The position numbers and the translations under genes were made by a program. Of a stretch of 64,000 nt of DNA, positions 1 through 10,574 are shown one piece after another (the first letter of the stretch is position 1; each line of letters begins with the position of its first letter). A model generated the notes under the pieces. It had not been told where the DNA came from. It saw nothing but the letters and a program-made list of their open reading frames with translations, and searched no databases. The DNA is from Phaeotremella fagi (lineage: Eukaryota > Basidiomycota > Tremellomycetes > Tremellales > Phaeotremellaceae), in contig BCHU01000007.1 in NCBI GenBank assembly GCA_001599715.1, positions 1,245,586-1,309,585 on the forward strand, read 5' to 3'.

Positions 1-56
1 AGTAGCTAAGGTCTTCTTTGTGTGTCCTTTGAATCGAGTTAGAACATAAATCATTT

Positions 57-321
57 CAAACTATCACCAATCACCTCAATTGTTTACAGTCATGGAATTC
101 TCTAACAATAACTTTGACTCAACAAACCAAGAAACCACAGACGATTGGTCGAATCTTGAAACAGCCTGTGATAACGCGATCGACTATTCAAACTATCACC
201 AATCACATCAATGGTTTACAAACATGGAGTTCACCAACGACAACTTGGATTCAACAAACGAAGAAACCTCAGAATATTGGTCGGATCTTGCAAGAGCTTG
301 TGATGACACGATCGATGAATA
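57..321 (+). repeat. 132-bp tandem direct duplication
   Basis: Two adjacent diverged copies, about 57-188 and 189-321, have a period of 132 bp (44 codons). Both begin with a shared CAAACTATCACCAATCAC block and both contain a GAATTC/GAGTTC-centred segment ending near CGATCGA. The first copy spans the presumed 5' leader and start codon of the orphan gene; the second copy is entirely coding. The part that is untranslated in copy 1 is therefore translated in copy 2. Confidence 0.85.
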
Positions 322-793
322 CGATAACATCACCAAGACAAACAACACCGAATTGGAAAATCAATCCCAATCATTGTATCGTGAAAACAGGGTCTTCTCT
401 TACAGCTCCAACACCCCCACCATCACTGATTATTCCCTACAACAGAATGGTGAATCATCCAGTGAACCCAATCTGTTTAACACACAAACTCTTCATCAAC
501 AAAACTCAACTCAAAGAACTCGTATTAGCCCAGAAATCAGCTCATCTAGCTCAACTCACCCCGCCAGACCACGGTCAGAGCCTCCGTTGACCGAGGAAGA
601 AGAGATAATGCTGACTGAGAAAGGTGATGAGAATATGAGATTCTGGAGTGCTGTGGTTACAAAGAGGGAATACCATGTTTCGACGAGAGTTGTTCAGGAT
701 CAATCTAAACAAATTCAGTCTATGACCATCCCCAGAAGACGAGGGAAATCGTTGGGGCTCTACAGAAGACGAAGAAAAACGTCGGGGTTATAG
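92..793 (+). CDS. Orphan acidic protein with internal duplication
   Basis: This single-exon gene encodes about 233 residues and was not recognised. The first in-frame ATG is at 92; the frame stays open back to a TAA at 47-49 without another ATG. Residues 1-80 hold two copies of a 44-residue unit with the pattern MEFxNxNxDSTNxET and W(S)xL..ACD..ID. The middle is Ser/Thr/Gln/Asn-rich. The C-terminus (about residues 165-233) is charged and ends in a basic RRRGKS / RRRRK stretch that could be a nuclear signal or a nucleic-acid-binding tail. No membrane segment or signal peptide is seen. The next gene runs convergently. An upstream exon cannot be excluded, because the window starts only 91 bases earlier. 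Confidence 0.5.
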   Translation: MEFSNNNFDSTNQETTDDWSNLETACDNAIDYSNYHQSHQWFTNMEFTNDNLDSTNEETSEYWSDLARACDDTIDEYDNITKTNNTELENQSQSLYRENRVFSYSSNTPTITDYSLQQNGESSSEPNLFNTQTLHQQNSTQRTRISPEISSSSSTHPARPRSEPPLTEEEEIMLTEKGDENMRFWSAVVTKREYHVSTRVVQDQSKQIQSMTIPRRRGKSLGLYRRRRKTSGL

Positions 794-925
794 CAATATG
801 TCTCGATTTAATATATGAAAGGATGTGATTTTATGCAACAAAGAATATTTGTAGTGCTGTCTAGATTCAAATCATACTGATGTAGCATTGTCTCTTTCCA
901 ATCATTTGCTAGTGTCAATAATCTC

Positions 926-3019
926 TCAAGCAGATCCTGAACAACATCCTTCAACCCAATCACGGTCTCTACCCACAGTCGTAAGATTCTCACATCCATC
1001 TTGAGTAACCACGACAGCATCTTCAATCCTGACACCTCCAACACCAGTGAATTTCTTCAAAACTTCCACATCCACAAACTCCGATTCCCAAACTCCATTT
1101 TCGTTCATGAGTTGCGGTGCGAAGTAACATCCTGGCTCAACTGTTAACACCATACCGGCTTGTAAGGGTTGTCGGATTCTAAGATAGGTGTAGAGATTCG
1201 CTGGCGTTTGTAAAGTACTATCAGGTAGATCGAGATGAATGGATTTCAGGTATTGTCGGGAATCGTGAACATCAAGTCCAAGAGAATGGCCTGAAATCGA
1301 TAAGTCAATGGTCGGTTGGATTGAAAAGGTCGCAAAACTCACCCAGGCCGTGAGGGAAGAAAGCTGCTGAGATACCACTCTGGAGTATATCCTCGGCATC
1401 ACCCTTGAATATCCTAATCTTTATAAACTCTCCAATCAATACTTTATGAGCGTGTAGATGGATAGAGTCCCAATGAGTTCCAGGTTTGACTATCGCCTCG
1501 CATTCCTGGTGTTGCAGTCAGCCACCCATTCATATAATTCCTTACCTTCTGCATTCTCAAGACGATATCGTAAACTACACCACCAAGTTCCGAGTATTTA
1601 CCTCCATTACCTACAGGAATGGTTCGAGTGACATCGGAAGCGTATCCTCGCCATTCACACCCTGCGTCAATGAGAAGTAGTTGAGGTTCGAAAGCCTGAC
1701 CATGGAAATCTGTGGTCGAAGTCGCGTGATCATGATCGGGCACGTCACCACAGCATCCCTTGGCTAGACGACGAGGTGTGAAAGATGTGTCGCCAGGTAA
1801 TCGAGGGGTGGAGGTCGAAGGAAAAAGTCGATCATTGCAACTGGGTAATTCAGCGTCTGTCTCTGATTCCTTGTTCCAGGACTCACACATAATGAAGAGT
1901 ACTAGCTCGCGAACCAGAAGCTACAATCGGTAGATACGCTTGTGGAGCACTGTGAAGGTCAGCATGGGGAAGCCAATGTGAATGTCCCTAATACATACCC
2001 AGCACGGCGACATGTCGCAACAAACAGAGCCTCAGCATCTCCTTCACTTTCCACCTCCCATTCCATTATACCTTCCTTCCCAGTTCTAGCTTTCTTTGTT
2101 TCATCCAACATGCTCTTTCTCTTCTCAGCAAAACGACCCAACTCTCTCATCAACACCTCGTGAGCCCCACTGGTGATCCTGTTGGCTTCTCGAATCAATC
2201 CAATCTCATATTCCGTTTTCGTCAGTCGAGCCACATGGAGAGCTCGAAGTAGATAGGTAGTGTTGTGTCCAAAAGATTTACGTCCTGCTCCAATGGGTGC
2301 GTTAATGGCTGGCGACGAGAGTGGAGAAGAGTCGGAACGTGCAGGTGGGAGTACGCGGGTTAAGGCGGATGGAAGGGGTGGATATTCGAGGGTGATAGGG
2401 AGCGTGTGAATTGTGATTGTTGCCCATCCTGGTGAGACTGTTCCTTCGTATGGATGCATGGGTGTAGCTGTAGGGGTTGTAGCTGCTGAGACTAGTGCTT
2501 GATCCAAAAGGTCTGATAACATGCTGGTTGGTTGGATTGAATCACTGTCATATGCTGCAATAGCTTCTTCGATGGTGGGAGGTCCAACTGACCAAACTGT
2601 CTCTAGTGGATCTGCTGGAGGGATGAGTAGAGTATGTGTGACATCTGGAGGTGATGATGATCCTGGTGGAAATGTGAAACGAAGCAAGAGAGATGCTGAA
2701 GGTATCAAACATCCTGTGAGATAATTGAAGTTTGCTTCTTGATCTGGTTACAGGTTTGAAATCAGTCCGTAGGACAACAATGCTTGGAAAAAAGCTCACG
2801 AAAGACCATTTCCCTATCTGTGTCATCCCTCGAAACAGTTGGACATGCTTGCAAGAAAATAGCATGAGTCTGAAGATGATCAGTATTCTTATCAACAACT
2901 GAAAACAGGCTGGATCTCACTCCTGTTCTATCACTTTCTGGGAGAGCGTTGCATAGTTCTGCTACCAATTTCCTGGCATGAAGCCTGCTCGGGAACTTGT
3001 CTTTGAAAATGTTGACCAT
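926..3019 (-). CDS. Xaa-Pro aminopeptidase/prolidase (M24B)
   Basis: This is a two-metal M24 peptidase that releases residues next to proline. The N-terminal AMP_N domain is seen in the first exons (KFPSRLHARKLV, then SRDDTDRE and, across an intron near 2745-2795, QEANFNYLTGC). The catalytic pita-bread domain follows: AYLPIVAS and LHYVCNDR, the metal-ligand block LLIDAGCEWRGYASDVTRT near 1640-1690, the active-site block HGLGHSLGLDVHD (split by an intron near 1310-1350), then VEPGCYF and GGVRIEDAVVV. An extra segment of about 35 residues rich in Pro/Arg/His sits between LHYVCNDR and LLIDAG. The chosen start (3019) begins directly before the AMP_N motif, and no mitochondrial presequence is evident, which favours a cytosolic prolidase/AMPP over the mitochondrial Icp55. 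At least six exons. Confidence 0.88.
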
Positions 3020-3174
3020 GATGAGATATCAATTACTCCAGTTGCTTTAGAAGGTGTTAAGATAAACAAAATACATAAATTCTTTTACTTTTACGGAACA
3101 TCTCCCTGCTCTACCTCTGCCGGCATTTTCGTATGTGACCGATTTTGGTGGCAAAATAAGTTCACTGTTTTCGT

Positions 3175-3931
3175 TCATCGATAATTGTGCAATTGGAAAG
3201 ACTGTGCGACTTCAGTCCAAGGTATATATTCGAGGTTGGTGGAGCTAGGAGTAGCAGTAATGACATTTCGATTTCCTTTCTTGTTTCTGACATCGCCCTC
3301 TCGTGCCCGCAAGACAGCACCGAGGTAGAAAGTTGGGATAGCCTCTAAGTCGTCATCATCTATTCGCGGGAGTATTGTCTTAGTCTCTGAAATTTTCGCC
3401 AGGGAGACCTTTGCCAACCTCATATCATCACGTTGAGCAGCTAGAATAAACATCGTCCAGGGATCGATGTAACCCTGGAGGTTACTGTGTGGGATTTGCT
3501 GTATGAGGCCATCAGTGAACAGTCTGACCATGCGAGGACATTGTAGCTGATTTGATATCGCGTAGACCTGCTCGCATTGTGGTGTGGTGAGTTTGATAAA
3601 AGGACAATGGGTTGTCGTGATCATGTTCAAAAATAACCTGAATGGGATAGCGTCACATCTTGCTGGAATAGGAGTTGTGATGTCACCCTTGGTACAGGTC
3701 TCGAGAAGTTCGCATATGAAGGCACTGGCTCTAAACAATTAATTCTCTTTAACAGTTCAAGAAAGTTTAGTTGAGTCTGACTTACTTGTTTCGAATAAAA
3801 GGATGACTGTGTACTCGAAATCTAACGTTGTCGAGAGTGGTGAAAACTAGATCTGCTTTGGGGTCGCTATAGACTTCGTCGTCCTTGAAGTGCGGTTGAG
3901 TAGCGGCTGTAGGTTGGGGAGGTTGTGGCAT
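3175..3931 (-). CDS. BTB/POZ-like protein, array copy A
   Basis: First member of the five-gene array. Exon 1 encodes a short Pro/Gln leader and the start of a BTB-like fold (KADLVFTTLDNVRFRVHS). After a phase-2 intron (about 3740-3785) exon 2 supplies ASAFICELLETC, a helical region, QCEQVYAISNQLQC, and a shared C-terminal part with AAQRDDMRLAKVSLAKI, LPRIDDDDLEAIPTFYLGAV and a final W(T)EVAQSF. BTB domains mediate dimerisation and can bridge Cul3 ligases, but no MATH, BACK, Kelch or zinc-finger domain is visible. The start ATG is at 3931; an upstream GTG frame is not used. Two ACGTCA sites lie 129 and 188 nt upstream of the ATG. Confidence 0.75.
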
Positions 3932-4315
3932 CGTTGGGGACTGACAGTAATGTAGTTGCAAAATGTTCAGTACAAAAAAAATTGTGGTTGTTAGAACCAC
4001 GAAGCTGGGAGGGGAAATGATGAGGACGCTGCATTTATGTACATCTCTCCCGTAGTCTCACGTCAGCCAGTAGAGGTTATGTCTACATTTCTTTTCATAG
4101 AACGATCTCCTCACTCTCACGTCAGCCACAAAGCAGCGATCTGTGATGTCAGAATATTGATTTCACAGAGAAGGCAGAAATTTAATGCATACTGTACTCC
4201 CACCAAGTTCTAACACCTTAAGGATCCACATTGTTCCAACGACCCCCAATCGTCATCCTCAACCGTTGGAAATTTCGCGCCTTCCGTCATTATCCATCAA
4301 CCGTATCTCCTAGTA
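3932..4315 (-). promoter_or_regulatory. Intergenic region with two TCTCACGTCAGCC elements
   Basis: This gap between copy A and pseudogene B holds two identical 13-mers TCTCACGTCAGCC, starting at 4056 and 4115 (GGCTGACGTGAGA in the direction of copy A). The core TGACGT is the half-site of CRE/ATF-type bZIP proteins. A third copy lies upstream of copy D. No other gene is visible here. Confidence 0.5.
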
Positions 4316-5104
4316 CTAAATCGTCAAAGAATTGGCAACCCCTCTCCAATTTTTGTAACGAAGGACATGGCTTTGAGGGTTACCCGTATGTTCGATTCTA
4401 TTTCGTAAAACCGCACTAAGATAAACCGAGGAAATTTCCTCTAAATCGGCTGGAGTCATTCGAGGAAGAAGTTTCGAAGGGTCCGGATCATCTGATAATT
4501 GTCGAAGTGCTGTTTTCGCCAATTCCAAATTATTACGTTGAGAAGCTAATCCAAATATAGACCATGGATCAAGACTTCTCGCTGAGGAAGAAACGTATAA
4601 TAGTTGAAACGATAGCCCAGTAGAGAATGTTTTTTCAGCACCACCACTTTGAAATTGATCGCATAGTGAATACACCTCCTTGCATTAATTGACGGTGAGA
4701 TCTATCCATGGACATTGGGTGGACATACATATGTCGAGAAAAAATGTTACTGCTTTCGAATTTGCTCGAGCTGGAATTGAGATAACGGTATCGTTGTTGG
4801 TGCATGTTTCCAAAAGATCACGAATGTAACCACTGTGTCTTAAGCCGATTCAGCCTTTCCATCACTTGCGAACGATATACAAAATTTTATCTTACTTGTG
4901 ATTGGTAAAGTACCAGCTATGAATTCTGAAATGGACGTTGTCAAGTGACTCGATGATCAAGTTTGCGGTAGGGTCGTTATGAAATGAGTTCCACTTGGTC
5001 TTGGGCTCCTTTGATGTTGCGGGAGGCGATTTGGGAGTTTTAATCTGTCTAGGTGTGGAAGGGGGAATAAAAGTAAAATCTGGGGATCCAATGTTGAAGG
5101 ACAT
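4316..5104 (-). pseudogene. BTB/POZ-like copy B with in-frame nonsense codon
   Basis: This copy is paralogous to its neighbours. Exon 1 (5104-4896) ends the BTB start with TANLIIESLDNVHFRIHS, followed by the family's phase-2 intron, then GYIRDLLETCTNND, ARANSKAV, QCPWIDLT, and downstream CKEVYSLCDQFQ and LASQRNNLELAKTALRQL, ending at 4316. Reading the frame through, a TAA at 4685-4687 falls where copy A has a Gln codon (copy A TPQCEQVY against B VN-stop-CKEVY). A CAA-to-TAA change explains it. No GT-AG pair of usable length spans the stop. The frame stays open on both sides, so the lesion looks young. If translated, the product would end about halfway. A sequencing error is the alternative. 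Confidence 0.7.
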
Positions 5105-5186
5105 GATAACTTTTACTTGATGTGATGATATGTAAAAAGGAGAAATCCAGAATAGACGATATCCGTGCTTAAGTGAAAACAACAAC

Positions 5187-5192
5187 ACGTCA
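5187..5192 (-). promoter_or_regulatory. TGACGT core upstream of copy B
   Basis: ACGTCA on the plus strand, about 83 nt before the ATG of copy B, in the same orientation as the cores upstream of the other four array members. Confidence 0.35.
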
Positions 5193-5254
5193 AAGCGTAC
5201 TGATGAAACATGACAACGTAATCACAGTGATTTTGGTCAGTTATATTTACATTT

Positions 5255-6134
5255 CTAATCTTCTGAAAGATCAATTGGACTTTTAACTGAAAGTACAACA
5301 TTGCCATTACCCCAAATGTCAGCGAATTGCGGTAACTGAATGATCCTATCACCAACATCAGTCGAAAATTGCGACAGCTATGAATGACAACTCACGAAAG
5401 ATAGTAGGCTAAAACATGTGGATATTTCTCTTGAATAGGAGCATCAAATATGTTCGTGTAGCCCTGTAGCAGATGTTTTAGAATGATAACCTTCTCCGAA
5501 TCAGATACACAGCCTACCCTAGTGAGTCCCGAAACAACAGCAATATCCGCCAAAGTGATAGCATCACCAATCAAAAACTTTTCCTTCTTTACTTTAAACA
5601 GATCATCCAATTTTCTAACACCGTTCAAAGCTCTTTTAAGACTGGCTCTCTGTACTTCTTTACCACCAGGTGTGAAACCAGCATTGATACCGTAAATACT
5701 CAGAAGGAAAGGTAAAATCTCTACATCAATGAAAGATTGCCATTGGGCGACTTGAGCTTGTCCAATGATGGTAGGTGGAATGAGATTGGATTTGGTTATA
5801 GCAGCAACTATCTTGTTAGCATCGAGGAGAAGAAGCGACTCACTGTAGTAAGCAATGGCACTTCCTTCCGAGATATATTCGCCCTCAGCCGTCTCGAAAG
5901 CTGGGACCATTTGAATGGGGAATTTAGCTTGGAACTCTGGTGTTAAGTTGGTATCTTTATGTTTGTATTCTGGAGCCAGAGTAATTTCTGCCCCAGTCCA
6001 TGCTGCTACCGCATAGATACGAGCTGCACGGTGGGCACCGACGTGTTTGGGGTCGTACATGTAGACTAAAATTATGGTCAGAGCTGTTTGGAATCTCTTG
6101 TGAAAACACCCTTACGAGTTCCAAGAGGTGCCAT
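5255..6134 (-). CDS. GST-like protein resembling the eEF1B-gamma N-terminus
   Basis: Three exons: 6134-6116 (MAPLGT plus one base), 6065-5396 and 5345-5255. The spliced N-terminus reads MAPLGTLYMYDPKHVGAHRA, the thioredoxin-fold start typical of eEF1B-gamma GST domains, followed by FQAKFPIQMVPAFE and EGSAIAYY (glutathione-side loop). The all-alpha C-terminal GST half has KFLIGDAITLADIAVVSGL and ends YPHVLAYYLSIIQLPQFADI, as in EF1-gamma. About 35 residues later it stops, so the linker and the conserved C-terminal EF1G domain (about 160 residues in the family) are missing. It could be a free GST or a specialised paralogue. The gene sits inside the BTB array on the same strand, and an ACGTCA lies 22 nt before its ATG. 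Confidence 0.82.
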
Positions 6135-6523
6135 CGTGTTTAAGATGTTGTTGATACGTCAAAAGATGTTGAGTTTGTCATTGAGACCGCTCTGGTTATT
6201 AAGCTGTGAACAAGTTGTTTCTCCCAGCTCAAATGGTTCAATATGACGTGATTGATTTTGGTAGAGATTGGCTTCATCCCGCGCAGTTCGGAGGATAGTA
6301 AATTGTATGAGGGACTACATATAATTTGAGAGTGATAGCAATCACCGCAGGAAACACTTTATACCTCACCCTGGACGCTTCGGTTTTCGAGCAATTTGCA
6401 GTCAGGTGGAGATGTTGTATTGTCACCACACCGCCCGCGCCGATTGATATAAGGATAATACATACTCATCGCTAAACTAAATCATACCATCATCATAAGC
6501 GATCATCATCAGAATCATCAGAT
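6135..6523. other. Intergenic, no gene seen
   Basis: Between the GST gene and BTB copy C. One ACGTCA (6156-6161) lies just upstream of the GST start, and a TGACGT in the other orientation near 6246. Nothing else was recognised. Confidence 0.5.
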
Positions 6524-7384
6524 TCAATTCTTTTTGGGAGAAGCACGAGAGAATGATGATGCAACGTCAGACCATTCGCGGAACATCAAGCAGAATTTGA
6601 TCCTTACTCTCGCGAGCGTGTGTGGGCAAGGACCATTAAATGTTCTTCGCGACAACAGTGCGGCGAGATATTCCGCTTTTACACCTTTAATCCCAGAAGT
6701 CGACATTCTAGGAAGGATTTGAACAGGAGCGGAGTCTTGGAAATTGGCGATAGCGACTTTAGCCATTTCTAAATCATCATATTCTGAAGCCAAAACGAAA
6801 AATTCCCATGGGAGAGACAAGTCCGAGTAAACCCTGTTGATGATATGTTTGGTGATTCCTGCTGTAAATATCTGTTGGATAATCTGACTACATTGAAAGA
6901 GGTCCATGAGGGCGTAGACTTCTTGACAATTTTGAATACTGTACACCATGACTGGGGTTTGTAAATTGGTAACCATGTGGAGGAAATTCCTGATCCCTTT
7001 GGCTGTTGCTCGAGTTGGAATTGGGAATCTTGTTTCACCTTTGTTACATGTGGCCATGAGATCAGTGATGAATTCACTAGCTCTGCTCCCCGTCAGTAGA
7101 TTCACAATTCATCAAAATAGATTGACTCACTTGTTACGAGTGAATACCCAACTATGGACCTGAAATCTAACTTTGTCGATGGAGTGAATCACCAACTCGG
7201 AAGTGGGATCATCATAAACCTCGTCGTCTGTCAGAGTAGACTCTTCAGAATCATCCGTATGAGTAATCTTTCCATCGTTGTTACCAGGTGCCGCGTTGTC
7301 ATCAGTCCTCTTTCTCTTGTAGGGTATGCTTTTAGATTGGGGGTTTCCTGTAGATGGATTATGTTTGGTTTCAACGGTCGACAT
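6524..7384 (-). CDS. BTB/POZ-like protein, array copy C
   Basis: Exon 1 starts at ATG 7384 and encodes a basic/acidic linker (KRKRTDDN, then an Asp/Glu/Ser stretch) leading into TSELVIHSIDKVRFQVHS. The phase-2 intron at about 7095-7135 is placed exactly as in the other copies (AAC AA / A). Exon 2 continues ASEFITDLMATCNKGE, ARATAKGIRNFLHMVT, CQEVYALMDLFQC, LASEYDDLEMAKVAIANF, LPRMSTSGIKGVKAEYLAALL and REWSDVASSF. The KRKR cluster could be a nuclear signal; the other members differ here. The reading frame is intact. An ACGTCA lies about 74 nt upstream of the ATG. Confidence 0.78.
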
Positions 7385-7656
7385 GTTTTCAAGATATGGA
7401 TGGAAGTTAAGAAAAAGGAAACAAAGTAATCAGAATCAATAAACCTTGTGATACTGTACGTCAATCAAATAATGAAAATGGGAAAACGTGAAGAATGTTG
7501 AAGGAAACTTCATCGCCATCTTGATGATCGTCCGTGCGACAACATGCCATCTCAGTGTGTGAACGATATGATATGATAGCCATGCCGGTGCACACATATC
7601 ATATGCAGTCGTAATTACTCTACAAGCACTGTGAGTATACACGAATATCAACCATT

Positions 7657-8400
7657 CTACAACTCAAACATCCTCCCGTTTTCTTCCCAACTTCGAAGTT
7701 GATACCAAAAATTCCGACAATTAGATTCCTTAACAACTCGAAGTCTCAAAAGAGCTTCCAAATACTTCGAAGAAACACCGTCCAGACCCGAATTCGTCAT
7801 CCTCGGTAGAACCAAATCAACTCCATCATGAAATTTCCCAATAGCCGCTTTTGCCAATCCCAACTCATTTTTCTCTGAAGCCATAACGAAAACATCCCAA
7901 AGATCGACTTTACTTTCTTCCCCGTTCTGTAGTTGTTGTCTGATAGCTTCGTACATTGATTTCTCTAGTTGTCTACATTGAAATTGATCGCAGAGTGATA
8001 TGACTTCTCTGCATCTATGGATTCCAAATGATATGATTGGACATTCACCGATTGTTACCATGTGAAGGAAATGTCGGAGAGCTTTTGAAGTTGCCCTAGC
8101 TGGAATTTGGGTAGAGAGATTACCAGAGGTACATGAAGCGATTAGGTCACATATGTAATTGCTCGTTCTGAATACTGTCAATACGAGATATTCCATGATG
8201 ACTTACTCATTACGAGTGAAGAACCAACTATCAATCTTGAATCTGACGTTATCGAGGGAAACAAGAACTAGATTCGCTTTGGGATTGTTGTAAAAACTGT
8301 CATCGGAGAATCTTCCACCTTTGGGCGCTTGCAATTTCTTCAATGGAATGTCGGGATCATCAACGGTTGTATTTCTTTTCAAGGTGTTTTTGTTGTCCAT
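7657..8400 (-). CDS. BTB/POZ-like protein, array copy D
   Basis: ATG at 8400. Exon 1: a Lys-rich leader, then KANLVLVSLDNVRFKIDS. The phase-2 intron ends near 8168, and exon 2 reads TSNYICDLIASCTSGN, ARATSKALRHFLHMVT, CREVISLCDQFQC, MASEKNELGLAKAAIGKF, LPRMTNSGLDGVSSKYLEALL and a closing W(E)ENGRMFEL. It is closest to copy C by eye (shared HFLHMVT and LPRM..SG(I/L)(K/D)GV). The frame is intact. The 13-mer TCTCACGTCAGCC lies at 8490-8502 and a second ACGTCA at 8747. Confidence 0.78.
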
Positions 8401-9062
8401 TTTACTTCAAGAGAAATGAAATATATTGAAGAGATAAATTGATGGAAATCTTGACATAGAGGTTAGGTCCAAGACTATTTTGGATCAGATCTCACGTCAG
8501 CCGATAACTTTTTACTATCGCCACACAAAATGAGATACGTTGTACGAGCGTGTCAGCTTTTCTCAATGGCGTAGGACGACTTTACAGAAAAAGCAATGTA
8601 TCTGAAATCCTCACTTTCATGCAGGTACATACAGTGCTTATGTATACAGTATTAACAATCCCTGCTATTTCAGAAGGAAGGGGTATTGTTCATCACCACT
8701 ATGGAGCTTTACTGTAAAATGGCACATGATGTCTAGCCACTTTATCACGTCAAACAACGATCATAGAGACAAAATCGTATCGCAGATTTAGGACGTGTGA
8801 AAATCTGAGCTAAGGTATCTCAGTCCGAGGTTGATAAGAGAAAATACACTCTCCTTTTCTGTACTTGTATATACACATAAGTTGGTGTACTAAAAGATAC
8901 AATACTTTTTGAAATACAGTACAAGTCACAAACTACAGATTTCTACCGAATCCATTTTCTTGATCGCACATTAAACATCACAACATGGCATATAAGGATA
9001 ATCACTTCACTTGAACCAAAACAACCCACAACCGATCTTCCTTGCAGGACATACAAGAACCT
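8401..9062. promoter_or_regulatory. Upstream region of copy D with TCTCACGTCAGCC
   Basis: A gene-free 660 bp. It holds the third 13-mer TCTCACGTCAGCC (8490-8502), a further ACGTCA at 8747-8752, and A/T-rich sequence near 8860-8930 that probably belongs to the 3' end of copy E. No reading frame of interest. Confidence 0.45.
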
Positions 9063-10383
9063 TCAGCTATGACCTACGAAATTCTTAGCAATCTCATTCC
9101 ATCCCACAAAATGAGAAATATCACCGTGTTGAGGGTGACGTTTGATGAGCAATTCACTCAAGTAAGTTCGACTGAGACCTTTTAAATCAGCAGGTTGAAG
9201 TTTGGGTAAGATCGTTCCACGCCAGTCTTCAAAGTGTGAAATAGCGATTTTAGCCATTTCGAGATCATCTCTCTGAGAAGCCAAGACGAAGACATCCCAA
9301 GCATCGAGTCCTTCAGCTGAAGGGATTTCGGTGGTTATGACATTCGATGGCCTTGTTAGACGGACATGACGTTTGAGGCTGTCCGAGAACATACCGTCTA
9401 AGATCGAACAGTCGAATTGATCGATGATAGCGTAGACTTCTTCGCATTCGAAACGAGTGAGATGGATGGGTAACCATCGAAGGGTGTTTGCTAAATCCAA
9501 GAAATGTTTTAAAGCGCGAGAACTACCTTCGACGTTGATTGGTGATTGAAGTCCATCTTGTTCAACTAGGTTCATGATGAATGGACTCGCCCTGTTGTCG
9601 GTCAGTAATCCACTTATGCGTGTAAGAAGCACACACTCACTTGTTACGAGTGAAGATCCAACTTGAAACCTTAAATCTGACATTATCGGTAGAAACCAAA
9701 GTCAAATCGGCGTTTGGATCATCATAAGTCTTATTCTCTCGAGGGGTAGATTGACTAGCCTCAGAAACTGGTCTTGAATGATTTTGATTGACATCGTATG
9801 TCGTAGTGACGACATACGGTTTTTCGATGATAGCAATCCGTGTCTCAGCCACAGGAGGATCGAGTTTCGGTGGATGATCATGATTCTCTTGGATACTTCT
9901 TCTCGGCGATGAAGGAAGGAGAGATACCGCAACAGTAGGTCTGGGTTGATCTCTGTCGCTTGAAGGGGGTCGAGGTGGTGGATATGTTGAGCCGGTCATA
10001 CGGCCAGACCATCCATCAACTTGAGAGCTAGGGGCTACTGTAGGGTAGTACGGAAGGGATAGAGGGGGGAGATCATTTACTGGTGTGACATTTTTTTCCC
10101 AAATGATGGGTCGGACACTAGACTCCGGGTTATGAGTGGGTTCTTGATCAGGTAATGGAATGATGGATCGAGGAGACGAGTAGCGCATATGATTACCTAC
10201 TGTGACTACTGTTGGAGGTGACGGTTGACGTTGCGCTAGGAATACATCATTGGGTACGTTCAGACCATCATGTACCACACCCACATAAGATTGAACTGGT
10301 GGCGAAGAATGAACATGTTGTTGGACTTTATGATAAGTCGCTTGGGAATGTTTCTTCGAGTAGACGGATACGGGTTTTGACAT
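9063..10383 (-). CDS. BTB/POZ-like protein, array copy E, with long N-terminal extension
   Basis: This is the largest array member. The ATG at 10383 (MSKPVSVYSKK) is chosen; the longer upstream frame opens only with TTG. Exon 1 encodes about 230 residues of Pro/Ser/His-rich, probably disordered sequence before the BTB start NADLTLVSTDNVRFKVSS. After the conserved phase-2 intron exon 2 gives ASPFIMNLVEQDG, SSRALKHFLDLAN, CEEVYAIIDQFDC, LASQRDDLEMAKIAISHF, LPKLQPADLKGLSRTYLSELL and W(N)EIAKNFVG. The extension is absent from the other copies, so it was gained here or lost elsewhere. A TGACGT core lies at 10450-10455, 67 nt upstream. Confidence 0.78.
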
Positions 10384-10574
10384 TGACTTGATGCTCTTCA
10401 AATGAAAGGTTTCGTAAATAAAAGTTAGATTGTTCAATTGGATGAGAAGACGTCAATGAATCCTGGGACTGTAAGTATAAGTACACACCAGTGCGCTGAA
10501 AAGAAGCATGAAAAGTCGTTAGGTGCATAATCCACGCCCTCACCTCACCCCCAATCAATCAACAACCCCACCCA

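Noticed and set aside
3782..4000. Hydrophobic N-terminus for BTB copy A that would suggest secretion
   Set aside because: It depends on a GTG start; the first ATG (3931) gives a soluble N-terminus.
4685..4690. A mini-intron removing the stop in BTB copy B
   Set aside because: The only local GT...AG pair spans about 15 nt, too short to be spliced.
9637..10437. Longer BTB copy E starting upstream of 10383
   Set aside because: The upstream frame opens with TTG; the first ATG is at 10383.
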